From CAVWZH01 sp963765285 (lineage in GTDB: Bacteria; Acidobacteriota; Terriglobia; Terriglobales; Acidobacteriaceae), in NCBI GenBank assembly GCA_963765285.1, contig CAVXVR010000003.1, positions 1,054,001 to 1,118,000 of the forward strand: 64,000 bases of DNA, in the 5' to 3' direction. How positions within the stretch are numbered: the stretch's first letter is position 1; every line of letters starts with the position of its first letter. The notes under the pieces are model-generated. The model was not told the origin of the DNA and made no database searches. It saw only the letters and a list, made by a program, of their open reading frames with translations. The position numbers and the translations under genes are program-made. Shown piece by piece: positions 34,055-42,712 of this stretch.

Positions 34055-34405
34055 GTGCTTAGACTGTGTGCGATCTGTATCTGTTTGCTGACGGTCCCCG
34101 CTTTTTGCCAGTCTGGAACGAAATATCAGGTGGGCACAATTATGGACGTCAAGACTCATCAAGCTGCTGCTGGTGCCGGCTCTGACGTCGTCAGCTACGA
34201 CGTTTCCATCAAGGTAGGTGACACCGTTTACCTTGTCTTGTACACACCTCCGCTAGGCATGAGCACGGTGAAGTATGCCGCAGGACGTGAACTGCTGGTG
34301 CTGGTCGGGGAGAAAACCATTCGATACAACGACATATTGGGTCAATCGTTGGATGTGCCGATCGTCAGCCGAAAACGGGCCACCGATGACAAACGGCCGA
34401 ACTAA
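34055..34405 (+). CDS. Small secreted hypothetical protein
   Basis: This 116-residue protein begins with a signal peptide (LRLCAICICLLTVPAFCQ) and continues as a beta-rich domain: KYQVGTIMDVKTH, DVSIKVGDTVYLVLY and YAAGRELLVLVGEKTIRYND. The start is GTG with AGGAGG 4 nt upstream. I know no named family. It begins a run of four secreted or envelope proteins in the same direction. Confidence 0.75.
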   Translation: MLRLCAICICLLTVPAFCQSGTKYQVGTIMDVKTHQAAAGAGSDVVSYDVSIKVGDTVYLVLYTPPLGMSTVKYAAGRELLVLVGEKTIRYNDILGQSLDVPIVSRKRATDDKRPN

Positions 34406-34725
34406 GTATCAGAGTTGTTTGGGCGGACTCGTCGGAGGATCAACTTTTCCGCGCGGGCGGCTATGCGGGTGCGTCAGTGACAGGGCCGTGACTCGCTGGG
34501 GACCTGTCACTTGCCAAATGCTTGCCCATCACTCCCCTCGCGAGTCTGGGGAAACGGATGGCCTTCGGTGACGGCTTGCGCCAGGTGGCTCAATCTGGAC
34601 TGCGGCTACAGTTCATAAGCCCACCCTGCCGGAATGGAACACAGAGTGCTTGGAGGATTGGGTTAGCAGTTTTGGTGGAACCTGCCGGCGATAAGGGTGC
34701 TGGACAGGTCAGATATGGAGAGAAC
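34406..34725. other. Intergenic region with an inverted repeat
   Basis: No supported gene. AGTGACAGG (34476-34484) and CCTGTCACT (34503-34511) are perfect inverted repeats around an 18-base spacer; a terminator or protein site is possible, without a T run. Confidence 0.45.
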
Positions 34726-35290
34726 ATGACTTGCGACCGTTGTTGCCCGGAAGCAAAGATCTCTTTCGACATTGGGATTGCTTGCCCTGTTGATTTGGTG
34801 CAGCGCCACGGCGCTTGCACAGGATGCTGCACAACCGATGAATTCGCCGTTGACCATTGCCGCGATCCACCTCCTCGGCTTCGAAGGCGCCAAGAGCGGC
34901 GCCAAGGGGACTCTGACGATTCAAGACAGTGCTGTGCAGTTTCAGAAAAATGGGACCACCGCCGGGCAGGTGGAAATAGCCTCACTCCGGCATATTTATC
35001 TGGGAGGGCAAAGCAAACAGGTTGGCGGCGTGCCGATGACTTTAGGTAAGGCTGCGACTCCGTTCGGCGGCGGCAGAGTCGTCAGCCTGTTCGCTCACAA
35101 GAAGTACGACACTTTCGCCGTGGAATATATCGACGCCAACCAGGGGGTTCATGGCGCCATCTTCCAGTTAAGCAAAGGACAAGGGGCGATTCTGCGGAAT
35201 GAATTGGTCGCTAGAGGCGCGCATGTCAGCGATGGCGAAGAACAACCCGCGCAGCAAACCAATGTGGAGGTGTCCAGTGAAAGCAAATAA
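34726..35290 (+). CDS. Secreted hypothetical protein; probable frameshift in the signal peptide
   Basis: The mature part (about 155 residues) has strands such as GTLTIQDSAVQFQKNG, VEIASLRHIYLGG and KYDTFAVEYID, which suggests a PH-like or beta-sandwich fold. The family is unknown. The best start is ATG at 34726 with GGAGAG upstream, but its frame differs by one base from the hydrophobic segment LGLLALLIWCSATALAQ. Removing one G from the GG pair at 34749-34750 yields a normal signal peptide with basic start (KQRSLST). TTG at 34772 could also start the frame, but without basic residues or a ribosome-binding site. The next gene overlaps the end by 14 nt. Confidence 0.65.
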
Positions 35291-35858
35291 GCCGCTCGCA
35301 ATGCTAGTGTTGGCGGGGTTAACTTTGACAGCCGGCGTCGCACTTCCGCCTCGGCTGGGCGCGCAAATCGGGGCCGCCAAACCTTCTCCCGAAAGCCGCA
35401 GTTCCAATGCCCAGCGATGGAGTGTGCAGGTGGAAAAAGTTGACCCGGGCGACGTACATCTCGAGCCTTCCTTCCAGATTGCAATTTACGAGGGCCTTTT
35501 GGACGAGTTGAGCAAAACGAAACGATTTAAGCAGGTCTTTCGCGACGGCGATCGTAATGCCAGCGAACTCCCAGACTTGCTGATTCTACGAACCACCGTG
35601 GAAAAGTACACGCCGGGGAGCGAGACTCGACGCGCGGTGACCACGGTAAGCGGGGCAACCAAGCTAACTGTCCGCAGCCAACTGTACGCACCTGACGGCC
35701 ATATGATTCTGGAACGTACGGTAAACGGCGATGTCCGTTTTTTTGGAAGCAACTTGAGAGCAACCCACAACCTGGCCCGGAATGTCGCCAAAACCATTAA
35801 ACAATCGTCACTGCCGGAGCCCGGGGTTCCGCTTCCGGCAGAGAGCGGGCAACTGTAA
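35277..35858 (+). CDS. DUF4410-like secreted protein
   Basis: This 193-residue protein has a signal peptide (KANKPLAMLVLAGLTLTAGVA) and a body typical of DUF4410: an N-terminal QRWSVQVEKVDPGDV, the FQIAIYEGLLDELSKT helix, LPDLLILRTTVEKYTPGSE and ATKLTVRSQLYAPDG. The family is of unknown function and probably periplasmic. The GTG start at 35277 has GGAGG upstream and overlaps the preceding gene by 14 nt, so the two are probably translationally coupled. Confidence 0.78.
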   Translation: MKANKPLAMLVLAGLTLTAGVALPPRLGAQIGAAKPSPESRSSNAQRWSVQVEKVDPGDVHLEPSFQIAIYEGLLDELSKTKRFKQVFRDGDRNASELPDLLILRTTVEKYTPGSETRRAVTTVSGATKLTVRSQLYAPDGHMILERTVNGDVRFFGSNLRATHNLARNVAKTIKQSSLPEPGVPLPAESGQL

Positions 35859-35924
35859 ACACAATTGGAGAATGCCGAGACCACGGCGTGTGCGAGTTTG
35901 ACAATTAAAGAAGGAGACGCAGGT

Positions 35925-36764
35925 ATGCGGAGAAACAACCCGGCAACACCGACTATCAAACTCACGCTCTCTCTTGTAGCCGCTGCGCTCATGGCATCAA
36001 CATGGATGGCGAGGGAGGCGCATGCGCAATCCAGTCAGGAGAACTCATTGGAACTTAGCGCTCCCCTGGAGCCCTTGCGTCCGGGTATCGCTGGCAATCA
36101 ACTTTTCGCGGAATTAGAAGCTCACAATGAGATTCGGAGGTCGGCGCTGCATGACTACACCGTCCTTCGAACCTACCAGGTGCTTGATCAAAAGGGGAAG
36201 GTGCATGCAGAGGAGGCCGGACGGATGGAGTTTCGTGCGCCGGATAAAAAAACATTTATGGTTACCTCTGAAATGGGATCAGGACTCATTCGCCGGATGG
36301 CGCTGAATCCGCTGATCTCGAGCGAGATCGAAGCGGCGGCCGGCAAAGAGCACCACGACAGCACGATCTCGCCCGAGAACTACTCCCTGGTCTTGCTCGG
36401 TGAACAGCAGGTTGGTCCCTATCGTTGTTTCGTTGCCCAGGCCACCCCCAAGCGGAAGGAGAAATATTTGTTTGAGGGCAAGCTGTGGGTTGATGTTGAC
36501 GACTACGCCGTGGTCCGGATCGAAGGGCGGCCCGCCAAGAAACTGTCTTTCTGGATCGAACGAGCCGACTTCGCGCGGCAGTACCAGAAGATCGACGGGT
36601 TTTGGCTTCCTCAAAAAGATCAGACTTTCGTGCAGGTCCGGCTCTATGGCAGGAAGATCCTGACTATCGACCACCAGCACTATGTCGTGAATGCGGCCCA
36701 GAACCAGGAGGGACGACCGCCCGTTCAGGAGGCCAATGCACGAGGCGTCGTTGAGACCCACTGA
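35925..36764 (+). CDS. LolA/MucB-like periplasmic protein
   Basis: The 279-residue protein has a signal peptide ending near REAHA and a beta-rich body: DYTVLRTYQVLDQKG, GRMEFRAPDKKTFMV, LWVDVDDYAVVRIEGRP and DGFWLPQKDQTFVQV. This is the pattern of the LolA-LolB/MucB-type half-barrel that binds lipid or lipoprotein chains. The start at 35925 has AAGGAG upstream. It follows the DUF4410-like gene by 66 bp in the same direction. Confidence 0.75.
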   Translation: MRRNNPATPTIKLTLSLVAAALMASTWMAREAHAQSSQENSLELSAPLEPLRPGIAGNQLFAELEAHNEIRRSALHDYTVLRTYQVLDQKGKVHAEEAGRMEFRAPDKKTFMVTSEMGSGLIRRMALNPLISSEIEAAAGKEHHDSTISPENYSLVLLGEQQVGPYRCFVAQATPKRKEKYLFEGKLWVDVDDYAVVRIEGRPAKKLSFWIERADFARQYQKIDGFWLPQKDQTFVQVRLYGRKILTIDHQHYVVNAAQNQEGRPPVQEANARGVVETH

Positions 36765-37246
36765 CGCCTGGCGGAAAAGCGTGCGGCCGTTCAGCAAATC
36801 TAACCGGCTCACATAAGCGGCGAACGAAACTCGTCGCTGACCCATCTTCTACAACGCCCGCAGGAATGACTCCGCTTCCAGGGTGTTCATGTACGCCATG
36901 ATCAGGACTTGCTGAAGTGTCAGCTCGTTGTACGTGATTTGCCACATAAGTTGACGGCATCATCATGGACCGGACGCGATTTGCGCGACAACCCTAAATG
37001 GAGTTCTTTTTCGCTGCCATCATGAAGTGACAAGGCGCTACCCCTTTTGAGGAAGTGCGCCATAACGCTGTCAAGAGTTCGACACGTGCCAAGTCCGGCA
37101 CGCCCTAATCATCCTAATTCGGATCGCCGCAGTCTCCGCGCCTCCGTTCCAAAGCATGCTTGCTCAATAGTTTGAGTCCGGTCGTGTCCGTTGCCTGATC
37201 GTTTGGGCATCCCCTTGCATTCACGCCAATGCGCGAGGAGCGCTTG
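36765..37246. other. Intergenic region with a possible gene remnant
   Basis: No intact gene. A short minus-strand frame near 36849-36950 reads ITYNELTLQQVLIMAYMNTL before a stop; it looks protein-like but is only about 33 codons and I cannot name it. It may be a relic. The rest must hold the promoter of the TonB-receptor operon. Confidence 0.4.
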
Positions 37247-39697
37247 ATGCGGAGAATCTTAAATATCGTTTTCTCGACTCTGGTGCTCCTCATTCCCTGC
37301 TCTGCCCAAGACGGCCCCGCGATACCGGGATCCATTCATGGAGTCGCAGTTACCAGAAACCAAAACGGAGAACCTGCCGTTTTGCCGGCCGCACGCATCG
37401 TCCTTCACGGCCCTGTAAACAAGGAGGCCCAGTCGGACGCACAAGGAGCATTCGCCATCGATGGCCTTCCCCCGGGCATTTACCACATCGAGGCGAGTGC
37501 TCCCGGTTTAAAGGCTGAGCTGACGGTTGAAGTAAGCCCAGGGATGGTCTCTGCCATCAAGGTCGAGCTAAGCGTCGCCGCTGTTACGAACGCGGTCACG
37601 GTGACCGCAAGCGATGCTCCTCTAATCGAAGAATCCGCGCTGAAGAACACGATCAGTCAGACGACCGTGGAAAATGCGCCCAATCAAGACGAAAAAATCG
37701 ATAGCCTGCTTCCCCTGGTACCGGGAGTAGTGCGCGGACCGGACGGGCGAATCAATATGAAAGGCGCCCAAGCCACCCAGGCCGGCTGGCTGGTGAATTC
37801 AGCCAATGTGACCGACCCGGCCACGGGCGGCCAAGCAGTCAATCTGCCGATCGACGTGGTCTCTTCCGTACAGGTCATTGCCAATCCTTATGACCCCGAA
37901 TACGGCAAATTCACCGGCGCAGTTTCGAGCGTGGAGACCCGTACGGGCAATCTCGATAAGTTTCACCTCTCGGCGCAAAACCTCGTCCCGCGCGCAAGGG
38001 ACCGAGATGGTCACATCGTTGGAATCGGAGCGTTCACTCCGCGGGTTACGGTTACCGGGCCGCTTTTGAAGGACAGGCTCGCGTTTACTCAGTCTCTTGA
38101 ATATCGCTTCGTTCAGACACCGGTCGAGAGTCTTCCCCCCCTTCAGCGCGACATGAAGCTCGAGAGCTTCGACTCCTTCAGCCAATTTGATCTCAAAATA
38201 GACGAGAAGCAGACGGCCACTCTGTCTGTCGCAGTTTTCCCCGAAAAACTCGATTACCTCGGACTGAATACTTTTACCCCGCAGCCGGCTACGCCGGATC
38301 TGCACCAGCGCGGCTTCCAGATCTCTGGGCAACACCGGTACGTCTCAGAGTCAGGAGGGCTGCTGACTTCACAGCTGGCCTTCGAGAGCTTCGACGCGGA
38401 CTTGACCCCGAACAGCGACGATCCTTACCGCCTGCTCGTGGAAACGACCGAAGGCGGATTCTTCAACCGGCAAAACCGGGACACCGACCGCGTGCAATGG
38501 CAGGAAATCTATCAATCGAGTGCAAAACAATTCCACGGAGAGCATCAACTGAAGGTCGGTTTCGATTTCTCTCATAGCTCTTACGATGGACGTCAACAGT
38601 TCTCGCCGGTGGACATTGTGGGTGGAACGGGCTCGACACTGGAAAGAATCGAATTTGGCTCTCCCACAGCTTTCACTATCAACCAGAACGAGTTTGCGTG
38701 GTTTGTTGGCGATCAGTGGAGAGTCTGGCCTCGCCTGACGCTGGACCTTGGCTTGCGGTTCGACACTGACACGGTCACCGGATCCACTCATGCCGCCCCT
38801 CGTGGCGGACTCACTTTAGCCTTGACCCGCGATCGCAAAACATTGTTCAAGGCTGGCGGCGGCTTGTTTTACGACCGCGTGCCTTTAAACATTCCGGCTT
38901 TCCCCAGCTTTCCCGACCGGACGGTGGTGACTTTCGATCCTGCAGGCCAGGTGGTTTCGTCGATTCCCTATTCGAATGTCATCACCGGGGGGCTGAAGAA
39001 TCCGCGGAGCGGTACCTGGAATGCCGAACTTGACCGCCAGGTTACAGATCACCTGCTGGTCCGCGCTGCCTACCAGCAGCGGAACACCGTCGATGACCTG
39101 ATTCTCTCGCCGGTAACGTCCGACAAAGGGAACTTCTTGTCTCTGGCCAACCAAGGAAGAGACTTTTACCGCGAGTTCCAACTAACCGGCCGCTATGAGA
39201 TAGGCCACAACACGGTGAACGCTTCCTATGTTCGCTCCAAGGCGACAGGTGATCTGAATGACTTCAACCAGTTCTTCGGGAACGATCCGCAGCCGGTGAT
39301 CCAGCCGGATGCTCGCGCTCCCTTGGCCTTCGATGCGCCCAATCGCTTTCTGGCGTGGGGGCAGTTTCTCGCGCCGTGGAAGATGACGGTGATGCCAGTT
39401 TTCGACATTCACACCGGATTTCCCTACTCGGTGGTGAACGAAGATCGGGATTTTGTCGGCCCCAGGAACGAGCAGCGCTTCCGGCGCTTCGAGTCGCTCG
39501 ATGTTCAGGTATTCAAGGAGTTTGCAGTGCCCTTCCGGGGGAAGGAGCACAAGGTGAAATTGGGATTCGGAGTGTTCAACCTGTTCAACTATTTCAACCC
39601 GCGAGACGTACAGAACGACCTGGACAGCCCCCGCTTCGGACAGTTCTTCAACGGACCAAACCGCACTTTCAGAGGAAAGCTGGCCTTTGGGTTCTAA
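37247..39697 (+). CDS. TonB-dependent receptor with carboxypeptidase-regulatory-like domain
   Basis: This 816-residue outer-membrane protein has a signal peptide (RRILNIVFSTLVLLIPCSA), a carboxypeptidase-regulatory beta-sandwich at about 24-105 (GAFAIDGLPPGIYHIEASAPG), a plug domain at about 115-230 and a long barrel. The C-terminus is aromatic (FRGKLAFGF). It resembles the TonB receptor/Oar-like proteins abundant in Acidobacteria, here somewhat shorter than the usual 1000 residues. It ends 2 bp before the flippase-like gene, so it heads the operon up to 43557. The ligand is not known. GAGGAG precedes the ATG. Confidence 0.92.
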   Translation: MRRILNIVFSTLVLLIPCSAQDGPAIPGSIHGVAVTRNQNGEPAVLPAARIVLHGPVNKEAQSDAQGAFAIDGLPPGIYHIEASAPGLKAELTVEVSPGMVSAIKVELSVAAVTNAVTVTASDAPLIEESALKNTISQTTVENAPNQDEKIDSLLPLVPGVVRGPDGRINMKGAQATQAGWLVNSANVTDPATGGQAVNLPIDVVSSVQVIANPYDPEYGKFTGAVSSVETRTGNLDKFHLSAQNLVPRARDRDGHIVGIGAFTPRVTVTGPLLKDRLAFTQSLEYRFVQTPVESLPPLQRDMKLESFDSFSQFDLKIDEKQTATLSVAVFPEKLDYLGLNTFTPQPATPDLHQRGFQISGQHRYVSESGGLLTSQLAFESFDADLTPNSDDPYRLLVETTEGGFFNRQNRDTDRVQWQEIYQSSAKQFHGEHQLKVGFDFSHSSYDGRQQFSPVDIVGGTGSTLERIEFGSPTAFTINQNEFAWFVGDQWRVWPRLTLDLGLRFDTDTVTGSTHAAPRGGLTLALTRDRKTLFKAGGGLFYDRVPLNIPAFPSFPDRTVVTFDPAGQVVSSIPYSNVITGGLKNPRSGTWNAELDRQVTDHLLVRAAYQQRNTVDDLILSPVTSDKGNFLSLANQGRDFYREFQLTGRYEIGHNTVNASYVRSKATGDLNDFNQFFGNDPQPVIQPDARAPLAFDAPNRFLAWGQFLAPWKMTVMPVFDIHTGFPYSVVNEDRDFVGPRNEQRFRRFESLDVQVFKEFAVPFRGKEHKVKLGFGVFNLFNYFNPRDVQNDLDSPRFGQFFNGPNRTFRGKLAFGF

Positions 39698-39699
39698 CG

Positions 39700-40755
39700 A
39701 TGACGGCATCCGAGTCAAAGTCGAAATCCGGCGGAGCGCGCGGAAAAGATCGAAACCGCCGCGTATCGAGAGGCAATTTAGTGCTGGCCTGTGCCGGCGT
39801 AGCGCTTTTTGCCTGGGTCATCGTGCATGCCGGTCCGTCGGTGATCGTGCACCAACTCAAAGCACTCCGGATCGCGCTGCCCATTGTGGTCGTGCTCAGC
39901 CTGACTCGGCTTCTTTTGCAAACCCTCGCCTGGTCCGCAGCCCTGAAGAACGAAGGCCTTAATGTCGGAATCCCCCGGTTGGTTGGGATTCGGCTGGCTT
40001 CGCAGGGCATGGGTTATCTCACGGTGTTCGGTCCGGTTCTTTCCGAACCGATGAAGATCAATTTATTGCAGACGCCGGTCGCCGCGACCGCCACCGCGAC
40101 GTTTCTCGATAACGGCGTGTACTGGTTCACCTCAGCCCTCATCGCCATTGCGGGTTGCGTGTGCGTCAGCCTGATGAGAGCGCGGGGTGCAACTTCGTCC
40201 CTGGCGTTCTCCCTGGTGTTCGTACTGGTCATGATTTTCATCGCGAGGCGCAAACCGGTTCTTGCGGATATCGCCGTGGCCCTCGGGAAGCGCTCTCCCT
40301 CCTGGCTCAACAAAGGCGCAACCATCGAATCCGCCATACGGGGACTGCGCACGCAGAGGCCGGAGCTCGTGGGCCGGATGTTTTGGCTCGATTTTACCTG
40401 CCAGGCGCTCATGGTCTCGGAAGTGGCCGTGGTGTTGTGGTCGCTGCATCTTGCGTTTCATCCGATCACGGTCATGGCCATCGAGGGACTGACTCGCGGG
40501 GTCAAGATGATGACGGGATTCGTTCCCGCACGGCTGGGAGCAGACGAAGGTGGAGCAATGTCTGCCTTCGCGGCTTCTGGGCTATCTCCGGCGTTCGGCT
40601 TGACCCTCGCCCTGACGCGACGCGCCCGGGATCTTTCCTGGGCTCTGGTAGGTCTGGCCTGGCTCGCCTGGAGATCACGGGGGCCGAAGGCGAACCAGAA
40701 CGAGGGTGAAGCCACGTTCAAAGAAGGGGCACTGGCATGCAAGTCATTGTCGTAG
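39700..40755 (+). CDS. Flippase-like / LPG-synthase-type multi-pass membrane protein
   Basis: The 351-residue protein has a short polar N-terminus and about eight membrane helices (first NLVLACAGVALFAWVIVHAG). It has the layout of the lysylphosphatidylglycerol-synthase transmembrane domain (UPF0104/AglD-like): the GMGYLTVFGPVLSEPMKI loop and the ARLGADEGGAMSAF segment. Members move or modify lipid-linked molecules. It starts 2 bp after the TonB receptor gene and overlaps the next gene by 19 nt, so it belongs to the same operon. The substrate is probably the product of the two following enzymes. Confidence 0.85.
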   Translation: MTASESKSKSGGARGKDRNRRVSRGNLVLACAGVALFAWVIVHAGPSVIVHQLKALRIALPIVVVLSLTRLLLQTLAWSAALKNEGLNVGIPRLVGIRLASQGMGYLTVFGPVLSEPMKINLLQTPVAATATATFLDNGVYWFTSALIAIAGCVCVSLMRARGATSSLAFSLVFVLVMIFIARRKPVLADIAVALGKRSPSWLNKGATIESAIRGLRTQRPELVGRMFWLDFTCQALMVSEVAVVLWSLHLAFHPITVMAIEGLTRGVKMMTGFVPARLGADEGGAMSAFAASGLSPAFGLTLALTRRARDLSWALVGLAWLAWRSRGPKANQNEGEATFKEGALACKSLS

Positions 40756-41972
40756 TTCCGGAAGCAACTCCGGCTGGAATACTCAAGCGGCCCATTTGTG
40801 GAGTCGGCTTGCTGGAAAGAACTCTAGCGACCGCGCAACGGGCTGGGGCCGAGGAAATCCTTCTGGTTTGGCCTCGGAGCATGCCGGTGGAGCTAGCGAG
40901 GATATTCCTGCGATCCGCCATACTGCAAAACAAAGGCAACATCAGACTGGTGCAGGTGAAGAGCTTTGATCCCGAGGTGCGTTCAAGCTGGGCAAATCTG
41001 CACGAATACCTCGACGATCGATTCCTCTGGTTGCCCTGGAACTGGGTCACTTATGCACGCGGTCTCGCCAACCTTCCCAATGTGGAGTCCGCGCCCGTCA
41101 ACTGGTCCGCCCCAGCATGGACTTCGAAGATTGAGGTTGTATGCGGAGTGAACTGTTACGCCCTTAAAGGACCTTCTCCCGAGGGCATCGCAGTGACCTC
41201 CGACCACACCGCCGTGGCGGCAGAGCGTTTCCTGGTCGCGAGCTCCGGCAAGGTTTCGGACGGTATTCATACTTCATTCAACCGTCGTCTTTGTCGTCCG
41301 GCGGTGCGGTGGCTCTCGCACACCTGGGTAACGCCAAACGCGGTTACATTCGGCGGCGTGCTGGTGGCTATCTTGTCTGGTCTGGCCTTCGCGCGCGGCA
41401 ACTATTGGTCTTATGTGGTTGGGGCTCTGCTGTTCTTCATTGCCGGCCTGTTCGATGAGATGGACGGAATGCTGGCCCGCATCAAGTTTGCCGACTCGCC
41501 CCTCGGAACCTATATCGAGAGCCTTGCGGATTCCCTCAGCTACCTGCTTCTGTTCGGTGGCATCACCGTTGGACTCTACCGGCAGCATGGCAGCAGAGAA
41601 CTCTGGGTTGGCGCGGCGTTATTGGTGGGAGCAGCTCTAGCCCTCGTCGTCACCACACTGCAGCGCAAGCGGGCTACGACAGGCGGGCGTCCCACGGAAT
41701 ATCTGAGCAATTTCTACCGCAAGCTGGACGAAGATTCGTCCAATTGGACGTCACGCGCGGTGCGCCAGGCACAGGGCTTTCAGCGGCGGGGCATCATGAT
41801 CCACTACGTGGTCATTTTCACTGTCCTGGGAGGCTTGCCGGTTATTTTTTATCTCGCCACGCTTGGCGCCCATCTCACCTGGACACTGGCGCTCTACTAC
41901 AACCACAGGTTCTTCAAGCAGGCAGCACCACGCGTTCTTGCTGAGATCCAGCGACCACAGGAGGCTTCATGA
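40737..41972 (+). CDS. CDP-alcohol phosphotransferase with degenerate nucleotidyltransferase N-terminus
   Basis: The 411-residue protein has two parts. Residues 1-165 resemble a MobA/IspD-type nucleotidyltransferase fold (VIVVVPEA, GVGLLERTLATAQRAGAEE) but lack the G-x-G-T-R loop, so this domain is probably inactive. Residues 195-400 form a membrane CDP-alcohol phosphotransferase: D243-G244-x2-A247-R248-x8-G257-x3-E261-x3-D265. The third acidic residue is Glu in place of the usual Asp. Such fusions resemble the inositol-phosphate cytidylyltransferase/di-inositol-phosphate synthase enzymes. It would transfer a phospho-alcohol group from a CDP donor. It overlaps both neighbours (19 and 4 nt). 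Confidence 0.87.
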   Translation: MQVIVVVPEATPAGILKRPICGVGLLERTLATAQRAGAEEILLVWPRSMPVELARIFLRSAILQNKGNIRLVQVKSFDPEVRSSWANLHEYLDDRFLWLPWNWVTYARGLANLPNVESAPVNWSAPAWTSKIEVVCGVNCYALKGPSPEGIAVTSDHTAVAAERFLVASSGKVSDGIHTSFNRRLCRPAVRWLSHTWVTPNAVTFGGVLVAILSGLAFARGNYWSYVVGALLFFIAGLFDEMDGMLARIKFADSPLGTYIESLADSLSYLLLFGGITVGLYRQHGSRELWVGAALLVGAALALVVTTLQRKRATTGGRPTEYLSNFYRKLDEDSSNWTSRAVRQAQGFQRRGIMIHYVVIFTVLGGLPVIFYLATLGAHLTWTLALYYNHRFFKQAAPRVLAEIQRPQEAS

Positions 41973-42712
41973 AAGCGGTGATTCTAGCGGCCGGGCAAGG
42001 CACACGAATTCGCGCCGTACATGGCGAACGCCCCAAGTGTCTGATCGAGGTTGAGGACAGGACGATTCTGGACCATCAGCTGGAAGGCTTGCTTGGAGCA
42101 GGAGTGAACGAAATCGCGATCGTCGTGGGATATGAGAAGCAGCAAATCATCCGCCACGTGCACCGGCGATTTGGGCGCTGTGGGCCGAAGATTGATTTCA
42201 TCGAAAATCCGGCTTTCGCCATCACCAATAATATTTATTCTCTCTGGCTGGCTCGTGACTGGGTGGGCCAGGATGGATTTGTTTGCCTGAACGCTGACGT
42301 CATATGTGGGCATCAAATTCTCGGAGCTGCCCTTAAGAACGACTCTCTCGTCTCCATGATTGTCGACCGGGAGTGGAGGGACGAAACCATGAAGGTAATC
42401 ATCGCAGATGGACGGGTGGTCCGAATGAGCAAGAAGATATCGAAACAAGAGTTTAGCGGGACGTATATCGGTATCACCGTGTTCGCGCCAGCGGTCTGCG
42501 CCCGCTTCTTTGCTAAGATGCAGGAACTGGTAGAGACCGGGCGCGTGAATGAGTTCTTCAATGTTGCCGTGCAGGAAATGGCCGATGAAGGTCTTCGCGT
42601 CGGCTTCACCATTACGGCCGGAGGCCCCTGGGCTGAAATCGACGATCCCGTCGACTTGAGCTTCGCCCAGCAGAATGTCTTCCCCCAGCTCGCTTTGGCG
42701 GCTACGGTGTGA
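41969..42712 (+). CDS. LicC-like nucleotidyltransferase (phospho-alcohol cytidylyltransferase)
   Basis: The 247-residue enzyme starts with the nucleotide-binding signature LAAGQGTRIRAVHGERPKCL and carries NNIYSLWLARD, a hallmark of phosphocholine cytidylyltransferase LicC-like enzymes, as well as CLNADVICGHQI with a metal-binding Asp. It should activate a phospho-alcohol (choline, inositol or similar) as CDP-alcohol. This would supply the donor for the CDP-alcohol phosphotransferase next door. The start overlaps that gene by 4 nt (ATGA). Confidence 0.88.
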   Translation: MKAVILAAGQGTRIRAVHGERPKCLIEVEDRTILDHQLEGLLGAGVNEIAIVVGYEKQQIIRHVHRRFGRCGPKIDFIENPAFAITNNIYSLWLARDWVGQDGFVCLNADVICGHQILGAALKNDSLVSMIVDREWRDETMKVIIADGRVVRMSKKISKQEFSGTYIGITVFAPAVCARFFAKMQELVETGRVNEFFNVAVQEMADEGLRVGFTITAGGPWAEIDDPVDLSFAQQNVFPQLALAATV

